64,000 bases of DNA from Polychytrium aggregatum (Eukaryota > Chytridiomycota > Chytridiomycetes > Polychytriales): assembly GCF_025602895.1 (NCBI RefSeq), contig NW_026516342.1, forward strand, positions 39,102 to 103,101, in the 5' to 3' direction. Made by a program: the position numbers and the translations under genes. Shown one piece after another: positions 38,901 through 55,900 of this stretch (its first letter is position 1; each line of letters starts with the position of its first letter). The notes beneath the pieces were generated by a model, which saw only the letters and a list, made by a program, of their open reading frames with translations, had not been told where the DNA came from and ran no database searches.

Positions 38901-41010
38901 GGTCAATGCACCTATGCTAGCTGATGTAGAGGGGGTGGTCGGATAGGTTCTCTTCTTGGGGTCGAGAGAAATGAGTCTAGCGGGTCGATCTTCTTTGGAC
39001 ATCCAACTGTCGATGGTGTGCACGGGCTCGGGTGCACGAGTATCTGGGAAGATGTCTGTTCAAGCAGGGATGCAGTATCAGCTGACGCCATAGCCGTTCA
39101 AACCTGTGCTGGTGACGGTGCGGGCGACACCGATCAGGCCACTGACCACTGTGAAAGTCCAAGTTGGTCTGTAAACAAGGTTGAATTGTCATCTTGGTCA
39201 GCACGCAAAAACTGCCGTTGCTGTGATGTGCGCCCAGATGCATACCTTTCGTGGAACTGTGCAGGAAACTGGCACAATGGTTGTTCCGTCGCTTCCAAGG
39301 AGCAAAAGTCGAGCGATCTCGCAGGCCATAACATTGGTTGAGTACTTTGGAATCATGCAGCCGCCACTGAGGACCTCTTTACCAGAGTATCCCAACAGCC
39401 CCGCAGTCACATATGGATCTTCGGCCTTGAGTTCGACCCATTTAACTGTGGTGTCGCCCTAATGGAAATAACGGGAGACCGCATCTGCGGTGAGCAATGT
39501 GTGCAGGCACGGCAAGGAATCGCCGTGTACCATACCTTCCCAGCAAGGAATACTATGCTGGTATCCGGATCGTAGAGTGGGGTGACAATTCCGGGTGAGG
39601 TATCCAGACGATTTAAAACCAAAGGCTTGGATGCATTTCGAGTGTCCCAGAGGGCGTATTCTTGACGACCGAGACACCGTGTTAGTCTGACTTGGCGACA
39701 TGCGGGCAGAACCATCCTCGTCGTCCCTCATCCTGGGCGAGCCCAAAGGCGCCCATGTACCTCTATCTCGCTTCTTGTTGAATCCGGTTGAGAAGAGAGT
39801 TGTCGTGCCGTCAACCCAGACAAGTCTGGATGGCTTAATTCCGTCATGAATCAGCCCCTTCTGATTGTTTGTAGTTACCGTATGGGATAGAGGCGTAAGC
39901 GATTCCGTGGGAAAGGCGCATTCAGCACGATTATGGATACTCCCCCGGTGCGCATGGAACTTTGGGCAGGGTATCTTTCCGACACAGCATCTCATTCATG
40001 CGAGCAGCGTGTGTGGGTACACGAGTGCCATGTACTCACCGAGACAGCTGAAGTGCTGCCACGCGGATCGTAAATGCGCATCGAGTTGTCCTTGGTTGCA
40101 GCGGCCAACAAACTTCCATCGAGACTCCTGTTCGGGCGATTACACCAAGGTATTAGAACAAGTGATTCGGGGCGGATACAGCGGAATATCCAGGGTTTCT
40201 AACTATGAACATCCTGCTGCCAGTGATGTCCCGCAGCCAGTGTCGGGGCGCAAAATTGGGTGCACCGACCATGCAAAGTGCTGGACAGGCGACTCGTCCG
40301 CTGGCAGCTGGAACAGCTGCGTGGATTGGTGGATGTTCCAGACTTGGATCTGACTACCAGTTGAAAGCGAGAGGATGCCATCGGCAGTGGGATGGAATAG
40401 GACAGACTCGACTCTTTTTCCACCCGAGCCAGAGTTGAGTGTCGATAGATTGGTGAAGGCGTCGGCGCCGCTGGTGGACCACAGCTTCACCTGGGTGATG
40501 GGATGCGCGCCGTTGCAAAGAGTCAGCCGCCGCAAAATGGTGTACCCACCCACCACTGCCGACAATCATCGAGTAGGTCGCAGCAGTGGGAGAGCACCCA
40601 CCAATCCATCGTCTCCGGCGCTGGCAAGAGTTTGGGCCGGTCCGAAATCAATATCGGATACCAGGCAGCCGTGGTTGAGCGAAACCACATCGTCGGGGTG
40701 CAGTTTGCCGGTCTTGTTCAGGTTCACCAGGTTGACGAGGGAACCGCTTCCAGATCGAAATGCAATATGATGGCCATTGGACTTGACGGGGTTATGCTCT
40801 CCAGAGGTGCTCGCCGAGGCCGGAGGCAAGGCATACCATTCCTTGTGACAACAAGCCAGAGAGGAGGATATGCTAAGTTTTGTGCTGCACTGCTGGGCCT
40901 CACGGCGAAGGAGCCCAGGTCTGTCTGGCGTGTGGTCGCAGTACCTCTCGTCGGGCGGCCGTGAGGACCGAGTTGCGGTACTTGGAAAAGTGCTGGAAGC
41001 GCTTGCTCAT
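35940..41010 (-). CDS. Coronin-7-type protein (two coronin propellers in tandem)
   Basis: Conventional coronins have one WD propeller and a coiled coil; coronin-7/POD-1 has two propellers and an acidic tail. Animal coronin-7 works at the Golgi, and fly POD-1 links actin and microtubules. About 15 exons. Start: MSKRFQHFSKYRNSVLTAAR (41010). First propeller: DGLV around 40590, VKLW, VQVWNI and SLLAAATKDNSMRIYDPRG around 40050-40130, FSTGFNKKRDR, EYALWDTRN, LYDPDTSIVFLAGK. A Ser/Pro linker follows (about 38950-38700). The second propeller opens with the coronin signature KHSNYRFVTGKAVPK (about 38660). It continues SFKFDPFDGHKLVAG, FHPIVKDVLLS, ACRDKIIRIYD, and VTYGYGR-like text, to EYFQDDIFTPTRVTWEPLL (about 36400). 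The C-terminus, LLSQMRANAIDDDENEV to KMEGVDDAEW, matches the acidic Arp2/3-binding-like end. Individual exon borders are approximate. Confidence 0.9.
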
Positions 41011-41362
41011 TTCCGGGGTGATGGAGAGGGGGCACGGTGCTGCTCGGCCAGAGGCTGAATCGGGCGACGAGGCGGAAGCGCAAGGCCGCTGCTGTCACGT
41101 GTGGACGCATCCGTCACGTGGGTTGCAGATCAGAATCCCGTGGGAAACGAGCGGGGACACTCGCTTCTGGGCTCAGACGATGGCTGCTCTCCGGATACTG
41201 AAGACGCACGACCATGACCAAGCAGCGTGTGAAAGGGGACTGATATTGCTGCTTCATATTTGAATGCCTCGTGGAGGCAAGCGAAGGGAGGGAACATCCA
41301 ACTAGCGAATTGGACGGAGGATGCCTGTCCCATGTTTCTGCGGCTGCTTTGGCCTTGTAAGA
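41011..41362. other. Spacer between tandem minus-strand genes
   Basis: 352 bp, promoter of coronin-7. Nothing else is visible. Confidence 0.5.
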
Positions 41363-43333
41363 CTAGCAGCCCGTGGTCTGTTCAATTCTCTTTAGCGACT
41401 CTACAGCCATGATCTCGCATTCGCGGAATTCGAGTTCTTTGCCATAGTCTCGGGCACGGGTGAACCATTTCGTGGCCAAAGCATAATCCTTCTTCATCTA
41501 GATATCAAAGTAATACGGGAGGGGGATCAACTTGGCGCTCATAGCCGCTTGGAGGCTTGATGGAGCGAGAGGATCCATGGCCGCAGGGGCGGTGACCTAC
41601 CTCATGGATCATTCCGAGATTGTACAAGCCCGTGGCAAAGCATTCGCGACAGTTGCCTTGATCAGCTAACGGCTTCGACAGCTTGATGGACTGCTCGACC
41701 CATTTGAGCGCATCGCCCCAATGCTTGGAGCCCATGGCTACGCGGCAGTCGGCAATATTGTTGGCGATGACTGCAAGTTGACACGAACGTTCCTCGGGAA
41801 CAAGCGAATCCCCGTCGTCCTCGTTCAGGATCTGGGCCGCTTTGAGGTAGAGGGATATGGCAAGTTCATGTTTGGCCTGACCGGCGTAAACCCCGGCCAG
41901 CTGGTTCAGTGACTGGCCAAGGTCTCGCAGAGTAGCCCAAGGGGCGACTTGAACAGAGCGCATCGGGTTTGGCGGTGGGCGTTGCGGGGGAAGGTTTGAC
42001 GGCTCTCCTTCAAGGACTTGGCTGTTCTTGAGCCGCGGTGGGTTCTCGGGAAGGCCGATGAGCATTTTGACGGCCCACTTGGAGGAAGCAGAGGTGAGAG
42101 GTCAGAGGCCAAAGGTCAGAGATCAAACGTGCCGCATCGTACTTGGCACGATCGATATCAGATGGGGGGGGGATTGCGGGCGCCGTTTCGGTGTGATTCG
42201 TTGCGGCTGCCTGGGCTTTCATCTTCGCCAACACAGCCCAACAAGCCTAGCATCATGAAAACAGCCATGCATATTGCGATCGATGACCTCCAACACATCG
42301 GCTCGCTGCCACTGCCGAGACATGGCCAATTGCAACTCATACCTCGAGATACATCGCCGATCCACTCAAGTTTCCGCCTTCTTCGAGAGCCGATGCGATC
42401 TTGAGGGCGATTCGAATGGCACCCATCATCTTGGTTCCTTCAGCCTCAGCGCTGATGGTGCCGTTACTGAAGCTTTGCTCAAAAACTTGCGAATATGTGA
42501 AAGCAGCCTCGGCTGGGCGGTTGACCTTTTGATAGAGCTCTCCGAGGCGAATAACGATGCCGGACACCTCGGGAGAGTCAATGGCAAACCCCTCTGTCGT
42601 GAAGCGAGGAAGCAGGCATCAGCGATGCTATGTCCAATTCAAACTCCATGGTTGAGAGAGTCTCGTTGTGGCCAAAGCGGGAGGGGCCGCCCATCGCTGG
42701 TGCATGTCGATCAATGAACAAAATCAAGAAAGAACGCCGATAGCAGGCAAGGATGTCCACTCGTTCATAGTGCGAGCGCGACGCACAAGATCCCAGACCC
42801 GACTCTGGTTGAAGCTCACCTTTGATGCATTCATCCAGGGCACGCAAATACTCGACTTCTGCATCGTGGGGGTTGCCGTATGAGTGAGAGTAGAGGGCCT
42901 TGCGCAGGTGGATCCGAACCTGAATGTCGCTGCCGTCAGTTGTTATGCAACCAAAGAGCGATCAAGCGGCCGATTCAGGATTTGGCGGCAGCTCAGGCAC
43001 GCAGTGATCGGCACACATGGCTCGTAGATAGCTTACACTTCGTGGATATGGATTGCCAAGGCTCCAATACCAGCCGAGGCCCAAGAAAACGGAAAGCGAT
43101 GCCAGCCCGAGGCCCCACTTGAGGCCATCGGCAAGCATCCGGCGAACTGTTCCAAAGTTATCGGCGTGGATGCTCTCCGACGACCGATGGATACGGCGCC
43201 ACTGCTGCTGGCCCGCTATAAACTGGGCGATGGCCCTAGAAGGCGGCGGTCCATGTACGAGGACATACCGCCAGTGTCCACCCCAGAGAGTACGGAGAGG
43301 GTGGCCCGGGAGCGCTTGAAGAGCTGGTTTCAT
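41363..43333 (-). CDS. Mitochondrial TPR membrane protein, Mgr3-like
   Basis: Five or so exons. Exon 1 (43333 to about 43040) has a basic N-terminus and one membrane segment (LGLASLSVFLGLGWYWSL), ending YPRS|GTAAGC. It joins VRIHLRKALYSHSYGNPHDA and EVEYLRALDECIK (about 42920-42810). A block at about 42590-42340 reads SGIVIRLGELYQKVNRPAEA, typical TPR text. A large exon (about 42080-41610) adds repeats including ALKWVEQSIKLSKPLADQ and FATGLYNLGMIHE. The last exon (about 41496-41363) reads MKKDYALATKWFTRARDYGK and ends with TAG at 41363-41365. A single N-terminal membrane anchor followed by TPRs is the architecture of Mgr3, the substrate adaptor of the i-AAA protease in yeast. TTC19-like proteins share it, so the exact orthology is unsure. 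Confidence 0.7.
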
Positions 43334-43814
43334 GTGGGAGGGTCAGATCAGAGTCAAGACGCGCGCCGAAGCACCAGACCGAGATGCGACCGACATCGGG
43401 CTGGGATCTCGGAGCACGGCACTGCAGATTCGGATCTTGAGTCAGCCACAGCGACAACGGAGCAAGGATACTCTCATCGGTGCCGAGGGCCGCAGCTCGT
43501 CTCCGAGGGAGCGAGCACATGGCTCTGGCCACATATGTCTCGGCATGGGCTGCTATCGCCCAAGCCTCGCCTCGGGCGGTGCATGGATGAACATGTGTAT
43601 ATTCGTGATCCAGAAAAACGCCACCAACGTCCCCAAAAACAGATGGCTCTGTTTCATTTTTTGCGACCGCTGTGAATAGACAGTACATATCTACAAAATT
43701 ATCATCGCGTCGGCAGTCAAACGTGGTCGGGGCTCGCATCGCTTGGATGATGGAGACCAGGCGCGGCTGTTGCTGTCTGTTGCCGATCGGTACCGCGAGC
43801 ATACGCATGCATAC
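43334..43814. other. Spacer between minus-strand genes
   Basis: Promoter of the TPR gene and 3' flank of eIF3e. Minus-strand frames here do not resemble a protein family. Confidence 0.5.
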
Positions 43815-45971
43815 TTAGTTGGCAGCAACCTCGGGGGCAGCTTCGGTTGCTTTGGGGTTGGCGCGCTTATCGGCGAGCTCAGCTTCGCGCTTCTCAATGT
43901 TGGAAGCCAAAAGCGAGGCACGGAAGGCCAGGGGGCGGGTCCGCTCGATGACCTGCTGGTAGATGGACGAGTTATGGGTTCCCATAACAACGGTGTTCTG
44001 AAGCATATAGAAGGGCGGGCCGGAGACAAAGACAAAGGCATTAGCGCCGGCAAAATCCAACACTGCTAACGAGCGGCGGTCGATTCGAGACTGGGTTGCA
44101 AACAGCCCCAGACATGGACACAGCATCGTCGATTGGACGAGTCGCTCACCATCTTGGAGTCGATCTTGGCATCCATGCGAGCGTTTCGGATCAAGTTGAC
44201 GATCCACTTCTCGCCCTCGTCCTCGCCCATGTTGAGCTTCTGGCTCAGACCCTTGATGTCAATTCGCTGGTGGATGCGGCAATAGGTCTCAAAGATGAAG
44301 AGGCGGGCGTTCTCGATAAAGTCCTCGCGGGTGGCGACAAGGAAAAAGTCGTTGTCCAGGACGTCGTCACAGGCCTTGAGTTTCTGCTGGGCTCCGTCAA
44401 AGTCAAAGTTGACGTACAGACACTCGATAAACTCGGTGATGGGGTCCCGGTAGATGTGAGACTCTTGCTGAATGATCTTGACAAGGTCCTTGAGGTAGCT
44501 TCGGCGCTTCTTGTTCGTCACCACGGCCGTAGCGAGATATCGGAGGATCCAGGGACACGAGGTCTGGATGGTGTTGATGTACTGGGGCAGGAAGAACAGG
44601 TCGATGATGGCGTCGCGGCCTTTGGGGTGGTTGAAGAACACAAACAGAGACCAATGGATGAGCCAGGATCGGTGCTGAAGCTGGACGACATCGGCAACAT
44701 TGGACTGCTCCACGGCTTCCTTGAGCTTCTGAAGGTCATCCAGGGCAGTCTCCCAGTTCTGGGTCAGAATCTCCGAGGCGAGCTTGCCCCAAAGAGCGCT
44801 GAGGTTGAGCTCGGGGTCCGTCGACTGTAACCACATGGCGATCGGGACACGAGGCACACAGGTCAGTGATGTACTTGTGTGCACGGACCTGTATCTCGCT
44901 CGCAACTCGATGACGACAGTCGCCGAGCGAGTGCCGGCAAAGAAATAGGCATTGACGAATGCGCCGCTCGGTGCCGCGGCGAGATGCGCCTCGGAGTAGA
45001 GCACGGCCTTACCAAGATTCGGAAATGGTACAGCATCTCGGCGGTGCCGCTATAGTTTCCGACGGCAAACTGGAACATGGCGAATCTGTACAGCACAGTA
45101 AGCATCTCTGGCTTGAACTGGAATGAGAGGAAGACCGAGTGAGGCACATTAGTGCGAGGCGCTTGGACGCTGATTTTCTGGACTCAACGAGAAGCTGCAA
45201 CGATCTCCGCATCCAAATCATCGGACTCCAGGGCAACCGATCCCAGCGACCGAGACTGACATTGAAGTTCTCCTTCAGGAACTGCACGTTCGCCAGCTTG
45301 TCTTGCTTCAGCTGCTGAATAACGGTGGGATCCTGGAGGATCGTCATGATCTCGTCGCTTTCATCTTGCAGGTTCTCGAGCTGCTGGAGAACCTGGTCAC
45401 GCTTTTCGTCGTAATCTGCAAGCGGCGCAGCAGACATGATTAGGGCTTGCGTCTCGATCGGGGAGACGGATTCACATGTGCTTCATCCGCACAAGCAGCC
45501 CGGAATCGATCCAAGGCAGGCAGGCAGTGTGGTGGCATCGAACACGCAGTTGAATCGATACCAACCCGGGGCGTTATCTTCGGTCTCGTGCAGCGACTGG
45601 TAAATGCTGTTGGCAAAATCAATCATGTTGGTTTTGCTCAACAGATCGTACTTGGCCTCCAGTAGGTCCTTTTCGTCATAGAGCTGGTCGACGTTGGAGG
45701 TTGCCACAGGAGAAGGACGATGGGCGGGATAAGAGGGTGAGACAGCCGATCTCGGTCACGGTGCGCCGAATTACGATCAGCAAATCCAAGCACGGCGGGG
45801 TACGTTGCTGGGGAGAAGGTGCAGTCGCTATCAAAGGGTGCTGTTGCAGCCTCTTCGCTGAAAATCGGACCAAAGACCTACGTTTTTGTGGGTGATGAAC
45901 TCCAGCAAAGGGATGACCATGTGTCGATCCAAGTACTGTCCGATCTTGGAGGTAAGGTCGAATTCAGCCAT
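43815..45971 (-). CDS. INT6: Translation initiation factor eIF3 subunit e (Int6)
   Basis: Subunit of the eIF3 PCI/MPN octamer; also linked to proteasome and decay pathways in other species. Exon 1 is 45971-45882 ([20 protein letters not shown], ending ITHKN). Exon 2 begins [20 protein letters not shown] after GACCAG (about 45690). Exon 3 begins [16 protein letters not shown] (about 45415) and ends LKENFN. A small exon gives [20 protein letters not shown]. The large exon (about 44825-44150) carries [60 protein letters not shown], and the PCI winged helix [20 protein letters not shown]. The last exon gives [20 protein letters not shown], an Ala/Glu-rich tail and a stop at 43815-43817. Length near 440 residues is normal. 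Diverges from the eL6 gene. Confidence 0.96.
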
Positions 45972-47323
45972 GCTTGCGGGTTGGGAGTGCGGGGTAGTTG
46001 GGTTCACGTCGGTGGGCAATTGCGGATGCAAGTCAGGGAGCCGGACGGGGGGGGTGTCGCTGGTTGTGCTGGCTGGTTTACGGGACCGTTCTGACACACG
46101 ACGGCGAGACGACAACGAGCAATCGAGTCGGAAGCGAAGGAGGGAGGAGACGAGGTGCGGGACGAGCCGATGGCAGAGACCGAGGCTCGCGCGGGTCTGG
46201 TTGGTGGACACGCCGCGCCCTGTGAAAAAAAAGATGGTTCGATCCGTGCGCCGCTGGCTGGGATTGGGCTGGTCGCACAGAGCTCTCGCGAGAATGAATT
46301 TCATCTGTGTGTGTGTGTGGCTCGAATGGCACGTGGCTGGAGCCAGCCTCACGTGGACCGGACGAAGGCTCCGTGGCGGTGGAGGCAGTGCTGCCTCTCG
46401 CCGTGTCTGCCCGTCCCTCTCGGCGCCTCTCGCTCCTCGGCGTCTCTCGCCGAGCCAGCAGCCTGGTCACGTGTGTCGCTGCATTTGGTTGGTGACTGTC
46501 TTTATTGGGTCTTTGCGAATCCTCTTGCTTTCCCTCCTTCTCTTTTGCACACATAGCATCGGTGAGTAGCGGCATGGCAAGGCGACCGACGACGACGGCG
46601 TCATGCATCCATGCATCCATCCGTGCATCCGTCCATCCATCCATCCATCCATCCATCCATCCATCTATCCGTGCGCCCGGGCATCTATCGGGCGATCCAC
46701 TCCGCGACGCCCAGAGCCAATGTTCGGCAGCGATATCGGCCAACCACAATTGAGCAATTCGGCTCTGCAGCCGGAGATTCGATCATCAAGCACTGAACTC
46801 GATATTGCGTGGACTTTGACTTTTCCAATTATGGATATCGTTGATGTACCCGGTCAGCCTGGAGCTGCGATCGACAGGACGCCGCCATGCTGTCAGCGCT
46901 CATGGGGGATGCCTTGAGGCTGGCCGGCTGATCCGGCCCAGCACACCACCACGGAGTCGCGGACCTCTGGTGGATCGTTTTGCGGATATGACGATGCTGA
47001 CCAGCCGACAGGAGCAACTCTCAGCCATTTACTGTCACCCTGATTCAGCCAGCGTTCGCATGACGCATCGGAATCGACCGCGAATCGGATGCGGCGGGCA
47101 GCTTGGCAATCGACTTGCGGGCACAACCATCCCGGCGACCTAGGTCTCAGCCATGGACCTGCTCCTGTCCACGCCTCAAGATCAGCGACGGTGGTGCAGA
47201 TGGATGGATCGGATGGCGGCTTGCAGAGTCTGCAACTGAAGCGATCGCGTGCAAACTCGACGGCGCCACTAATCATCTGGATCACTCCGGTCGTTCTTGC
47301 GGCAACAGTGGAAAACGTCAGCA
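45972..47323. promoter_or_regulatory. Divergent intergenic region, eIF3e / eL6
   Basis: 1.35 kb between the two start codons. The eL6 side has a CATC-type microsatellite, listed separately. Homopolymer G and A tracts occur near 46048 and 46227. No gene is convincing. Confidence 0.5.
46600..46672 (+). repeat. CATC/CATG(CATC)n microsatellite
   Basis: Imperfect tetranucleotide run of CATC and TGCATC/CGTC variants, about 70 bp, in the eIF3e/eL6 divergent spacer. Confidence 0.9.
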
Positions 47324-48321
47324 ATGGCCCACGCTCCCAACGTTCAGCTCATTCCTGGAGTCTCCAAGCTCTCTAGATCTCAGGTCTACGCCAAGAAGGC
47401 CCTCTACAAGAAGAAGAAGGTCGTCATTGCTGCCAAGACCGAGGCTAAGGCTGCCACCAAGACCGTCACCGTTGGCGGCGCCAAGAACGGCCAGACCCGT
47501 GTCGTCCCTGTCGAGAAGGCCTCCCGCTTCTACGCCGCCGAGGATGCCCCCCAGCCCAAGGTCTCCCGCAAGACCGTCAAGACTGGTGCCCTCCGCCAGA
47601 GCATCACCCCCGGCACTGTCCTGATCGTCCTGTCGGGCCGCTTCCGTGGTAAGCGCGTTGTCTTCCTCAAGAGACTCGACTCTGGCCTCCTCCTCGTCAC
47701 CGGCCCCCACAAGGCCAACGGCGTCCCCCTCCGCCGCGTCAACCAGGCCTACGTCATTGGCACCTCCACCAAGGTCGATGTCAGCAAAGTCAACGTTGAC
47801 AAGTTCGACGACGCCTACTTCAAGAAGCCCAAGGCTGCCAAGGCCAAGGCCACCGAGGAGGCTCTCTTCAACGCTGCTGAGGTGCGTAGATAAGAGCGCA
47901 TCGAATCTGTGGCTGAAAGGAGGACGTTTGCTGGGCAGTGGCTGCGGGAAATGCGAGCTCCTCCCGAGTCTGGCCGCTCTGCGTCTTTTGAGGCTGGGCG
48001 ATGACGTTCTTGGAGCCGCCGATTTGCACGGTCGCCGATGGCTATGGCTATGGGTCGAATCACAATGGTGTCTCGGCTTCTTTGCCAGCACATAGCACAT
48101 AGCACATAGCACATAGCACATGGCGCATGGCGCATAGCACAGGGCTCTAACCTTCCGATCTCTTCCAGCGCAAGCCCGTCGATGCCCACCGCATTGCTGA
48201 CCAGAAGGAGGTTGACGCTGCCGTCAGCGCCGCCATCAAGAAGGTTCCCGCTCTCAGGGGCTACCTCAGATCGTCCTTTGCTCTGTCCAAGGGTCAATTC
48301 CCCCACTTGCTGAAGTTCTAG
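47324..48321 (+). CDS. RPL6: 60S ribosomal protein eL6
   Basis: Eukaryote-specific large-subunit protein. Exons 47324-47881 and 48169-48321 (donor GAG|GTGCGT, acceptor TTCCAG) give 236 residues. Family blocks: basic N-terminus with LYKKKKVV, the KOW-like [20 protein letters not shown] and [40 protein letters not shown], and the C-terminal [18 protein letters not shown]. Codon use is strongly biased towards C-ending codons (AAG, GTC, ACC), as expected for a highly expressed gene, and differs from its neighbours. Confidence 0.98.
48086..48141 (+). repeat. AGCACAT heptad-like repeat in the RPL6 intron
   Basis: CACATAG/CATGGCG units of about 8-9 bp repeated six to seven times, just upstream of the second exon. 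Confidence 0.8.
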
Positions 48322-52118
<3,797 letters not shown>

Positions 52119-52931
52119 TCTATCTCTTCGTAGTGTGTGTATGGCTCGTTGATGCAGGTCGGCCTGCGAAGGTTGTCTCGCCACAACCACATGGATGATG
52201 CCCTCGATACCGTTTTCCACCCCATCGAGATGGCTCCATGATTGTCCTCTGCCTTGGTTCGGCTCAGTGATTGATCATTCCGCCCTGCACGAGCGCCAAG
52301 TACCTCCTTTCCACCTTTACAACGCGCACGACACAGAGCAGACCCTCCTTTTATTGTCGTTGACTGTGTGCTCGTTCGGATACAATACATCCATCCATAA
52401 CACGCAATGGCTACATCCACCCTGTCGACTTACAACAAGGGATGCGTCTCCAGTCCCCATCACTTGGGAGGGGGGAGAGGGTTTCGAGCACTCAAAGTGG
52501 CATCGAGTACGCCGATGCTGCAGTCAATGAAGCTGGTGGGCATCGTTCTAGAACTGCAAGATCATCACAGTTAGATTTATCCAGTCAGGCATCAAGACGG
52601 TATACAGCGAACTCGTTTTGAAAGGGGACGCCTCATCTCGAGACTGACAGCACCTGCATGGTGTTGATCTCAGCGACTGAACATCGATTGGCAGTGCGGG
52701 TCACCCCGCCGCTGGCAGTGGACCACTCAAAACACCACAGGGATCCAGGGGATGGGGGCAGGCATATACTTTGCTCGATCTCCACGGGAAAGATCGGCTT
52801 TGTGAATGACGGACGGGCATGTATATTCGCATCCTGAGATCCAATGGTCGGCGATCTCACAGCCAAGGTGTCCATTTGGGTTTGTGAAGACCGGAACAAG
52901 CATGCGCTTCTGGGCGCGCGTGTGAGCAGCA
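52119..52931. other. Spacer between convergent Arg5,6 and Nca2 genes
   Basis: No gene supported. A minus-strand frame at 52633-52968 overlaps the Nca2 end but has no coding character. Confidence 0.5.
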
Positions 52932-55900
52932 TTAAAGGGTTTGTCTCCAGAACGGATAGGTTCTCCACATCCGGTTGATGGTGCCGAGCCGCTGCGAAAC
53001 AGCTAGGTCCATGCTTTCAAGCTCGCGCAAATCCTGCATGAACATGGTCCGATACTGGCCCTTTGTCGGGATGAAGCTGGTGTTCTGGCGCAAGCGATGT
53101 ACCTCCATCAGCACCAGGCCCTGCTCGCGGTAGGGCAGATAGAGACGGGAGGCCGGGATATCGGTGGTTTCATCATCCGTCAAGCTCAGTTCCTTGGGCG
53201 AGCTCGCTAAATTCAGAATACGCTCGATTGTTCTTTTGTGCGAATCGAGCAGCCGGTTTGCCAATGTGATAGCGCATGACAGTGCATGCGTTGCGCGGCC
53301 AGTGGAAATTGGTCAGTTGACAAAATCGGACACACGATTGCCGGATGCGTCACCCGCGGAGAAGCGAGTTTCCCTCAGAGGTCGTCAAACAAACAGACTA
53401 GGCCACTCATCCCTTCGCCATTCCTTTCGCCATTACTTTCGCCATTACTTTCATCGGCCCACCATTCCATTCGCCTCTTCATCATCCACTTGGCCAGGCA
53501 CACACCGCTCGCGTTGCGTCAAGATGCCAGCTTTGGTTCAAGGAGCGGACCTGAGCCCGTGGCTGTGGGGCCGCTTGGACGAGGTCATGTCTGGCGTTAC
53601 CTGAGACTATGGCGGATGGATTGATAGGCGTTGGTGCGCCCGATTCCCATGCGGCTTCCCCACAGCTGCTGGAGCTGATATCCGACGCTATAAACGAGCA
53701 GAAGCGATGGAACCGTTGCCAAGAAGGCAAAGTTGAGCTCGTTCGCCTTGAGCAGCTTGTCCAGCGCCGTCATTGCAACTTCGCCGTCGACTTTTGTCTT
53801 TTGCACCTGAATGAGCAAGGTGCGGATCAAGTCGCCTGTAGATACGGTCAGCGAAGTGAGCTCTCGCGGGCGATCCCATTCGCGATTAGGCATTTGAAAA
53901 AATCCACGAAAAGTTCAAAGATGCACCAAAACGCAGCTTGAGCATGGCGATGTTGCCATGCGAGGCTCCGGTGCACTGGATCAGGTCGAATCGAGCTCAA
54001 GGTCACGGCTCGATATCTTACCAAACACCACGTTTCGGAGGGGCTGTTTGAGCTCTTCTTCATATCGCCGGAGCACAACCGTCACGTCCCCGACTCTAGC
54101 CCTTCCAATAATGTCTTGAAGTTCGGAGGTCGATGCGACGCCATGGTCTTTGGCAAAGTCGACAACCATTCGCTCTAGCGACTGGCACCATGCGCAATCC
54201 AAGTGTGCAGAACAGCCATCAGACATTGGCCGAGAACCGAGACCCCCCCGGCACGGTTCTGCTCGCTTCCATCAAAAACGTCCGCACCAGTCAAGCAAGT
54301 AAAGAGTCATTACAACCACGATACTCTCTTCGTTCACCCACCTCAATGTCCGAGTTCAATGACTCTGCTCCGAGAAGGGCGAGCTGTGCCTCTTGGTGGC
54401 GAATCGTCATCCAAATATCACGAAGAGGCTTATAAATCCACTCGGACGCAAAGGAGTGGACTGTGAGCCCAATCTCGGTGATGTAGTCGCTGATCACTTG
54501 GCCGGTCAGGACCTTGGACAGCTTCCATGCGGCAAAGGCACCGAGGGAAGCCGGCAGCCACCAACGCGTGACAAACGATGGGCGGCCATGGCTCCGCCCG
54601 AGGTGCGCATAGTGGCCCTCCAAAGTCTTGAGCGAAGAGATTGCAGCGAGCGCTCGATCATATATGATTTTGGTGGAAAAGTCGGTACCTTCTTCCACCT
54701 CTACAACAACTGGAGAGACCGTGGATCCACAAGGCGCGGTGAGATTGATTGCTTAGTAGACAGCGCGCGCCTGACAACAATGATTCTGCGGACTTTCACC
54801 CAAGCTTATCCCAGGCTACAGCATCGGAGGGTCACGCACATCTCTTTGGCACGGCAGAGATCATTTGGAGCTTCCCATACCATCAAGATCCATCAGGATA
54901 GCCTCCATATCATCGTCGTGGTCTAGCTTTTGCGTTTTGTCCATGATGCTCTGCATGAGGCCCAAACTCCAATTGACGTGCGACTTGAGTTGAAGGATAA
55001 AGGTCTTGTCGGAAGCATCCACACGGACTTGGCTAAGCTCGTTCAAGTTGAGTCCACGATTGGTCAACAGGCCCAGGTACGCAGCCTGAACTTCGTGTGC
55101 CCGCCAGAGAGCAAGTCTTTTCTTCGATATCTCTGTGCGAGTCAGCTGCAGCAGCGACGGCGCAAAGAGCATATAGTTCTTTAGGCCAATAGTGCTCGAG
55201 GATAGGAACGACTTGAAATTGCGACTGGACTTTGAAAGCGACAGATGTGAAGCTGCCGAGATGGTCGTATCCGAAAAGAGCGAGAGCGACAACGGCAGCG
55301 ATGTCAGGGAAGTGAAGAGCTGTGCAAGCGAGGGCCGCTGATGTTTTGCCCAGGCCGAAGCCACGAGTCGGAAGAGCCGTTCAGGAAGCGTTTGTACGAG
55401 ATAGAGGCCAATGGAAAAATTCGAGCCCTCGACATCCAGCCAATGACCCATGCTTGGGACGATCGAGGTCGATTGAGCGAGGATCTTCTCGACAAGGTGC
55501 GCGTGGATCACCGAAGCAGCTTTGGCAAGAAGCAATATCTCCAGCGTGCTCGCAGTTTCGTCAGGCTTTGCTGGAGGAACCTCGGAAACAGAGGTCGCTG
55601 TATGATGCCACAGGTGGGGCCCCACGGGTGAAACAGCAATGATGTAAATGTCAGAAGCAGAGGCCGTGGCGGTTTTCCGGCTGATATCGCAGCCCAAGGT
55701 CGCTCGGGTGCATGCAGCTCACGACAAGCTGGACAGATAAAGATATATCTGACAAAATCTGGCTGGCTCTTGAAGTCATCTTGGACCACGGCTGGACTTA
55801 CCCGTTTCCTCTGCATAGAGCAACTGACGACATTGGTGGATGGTGCTTTCGATGGTATCGATCGAGGGGATATGTGAGTCCGAGTGGCCGCTACGTCCTT

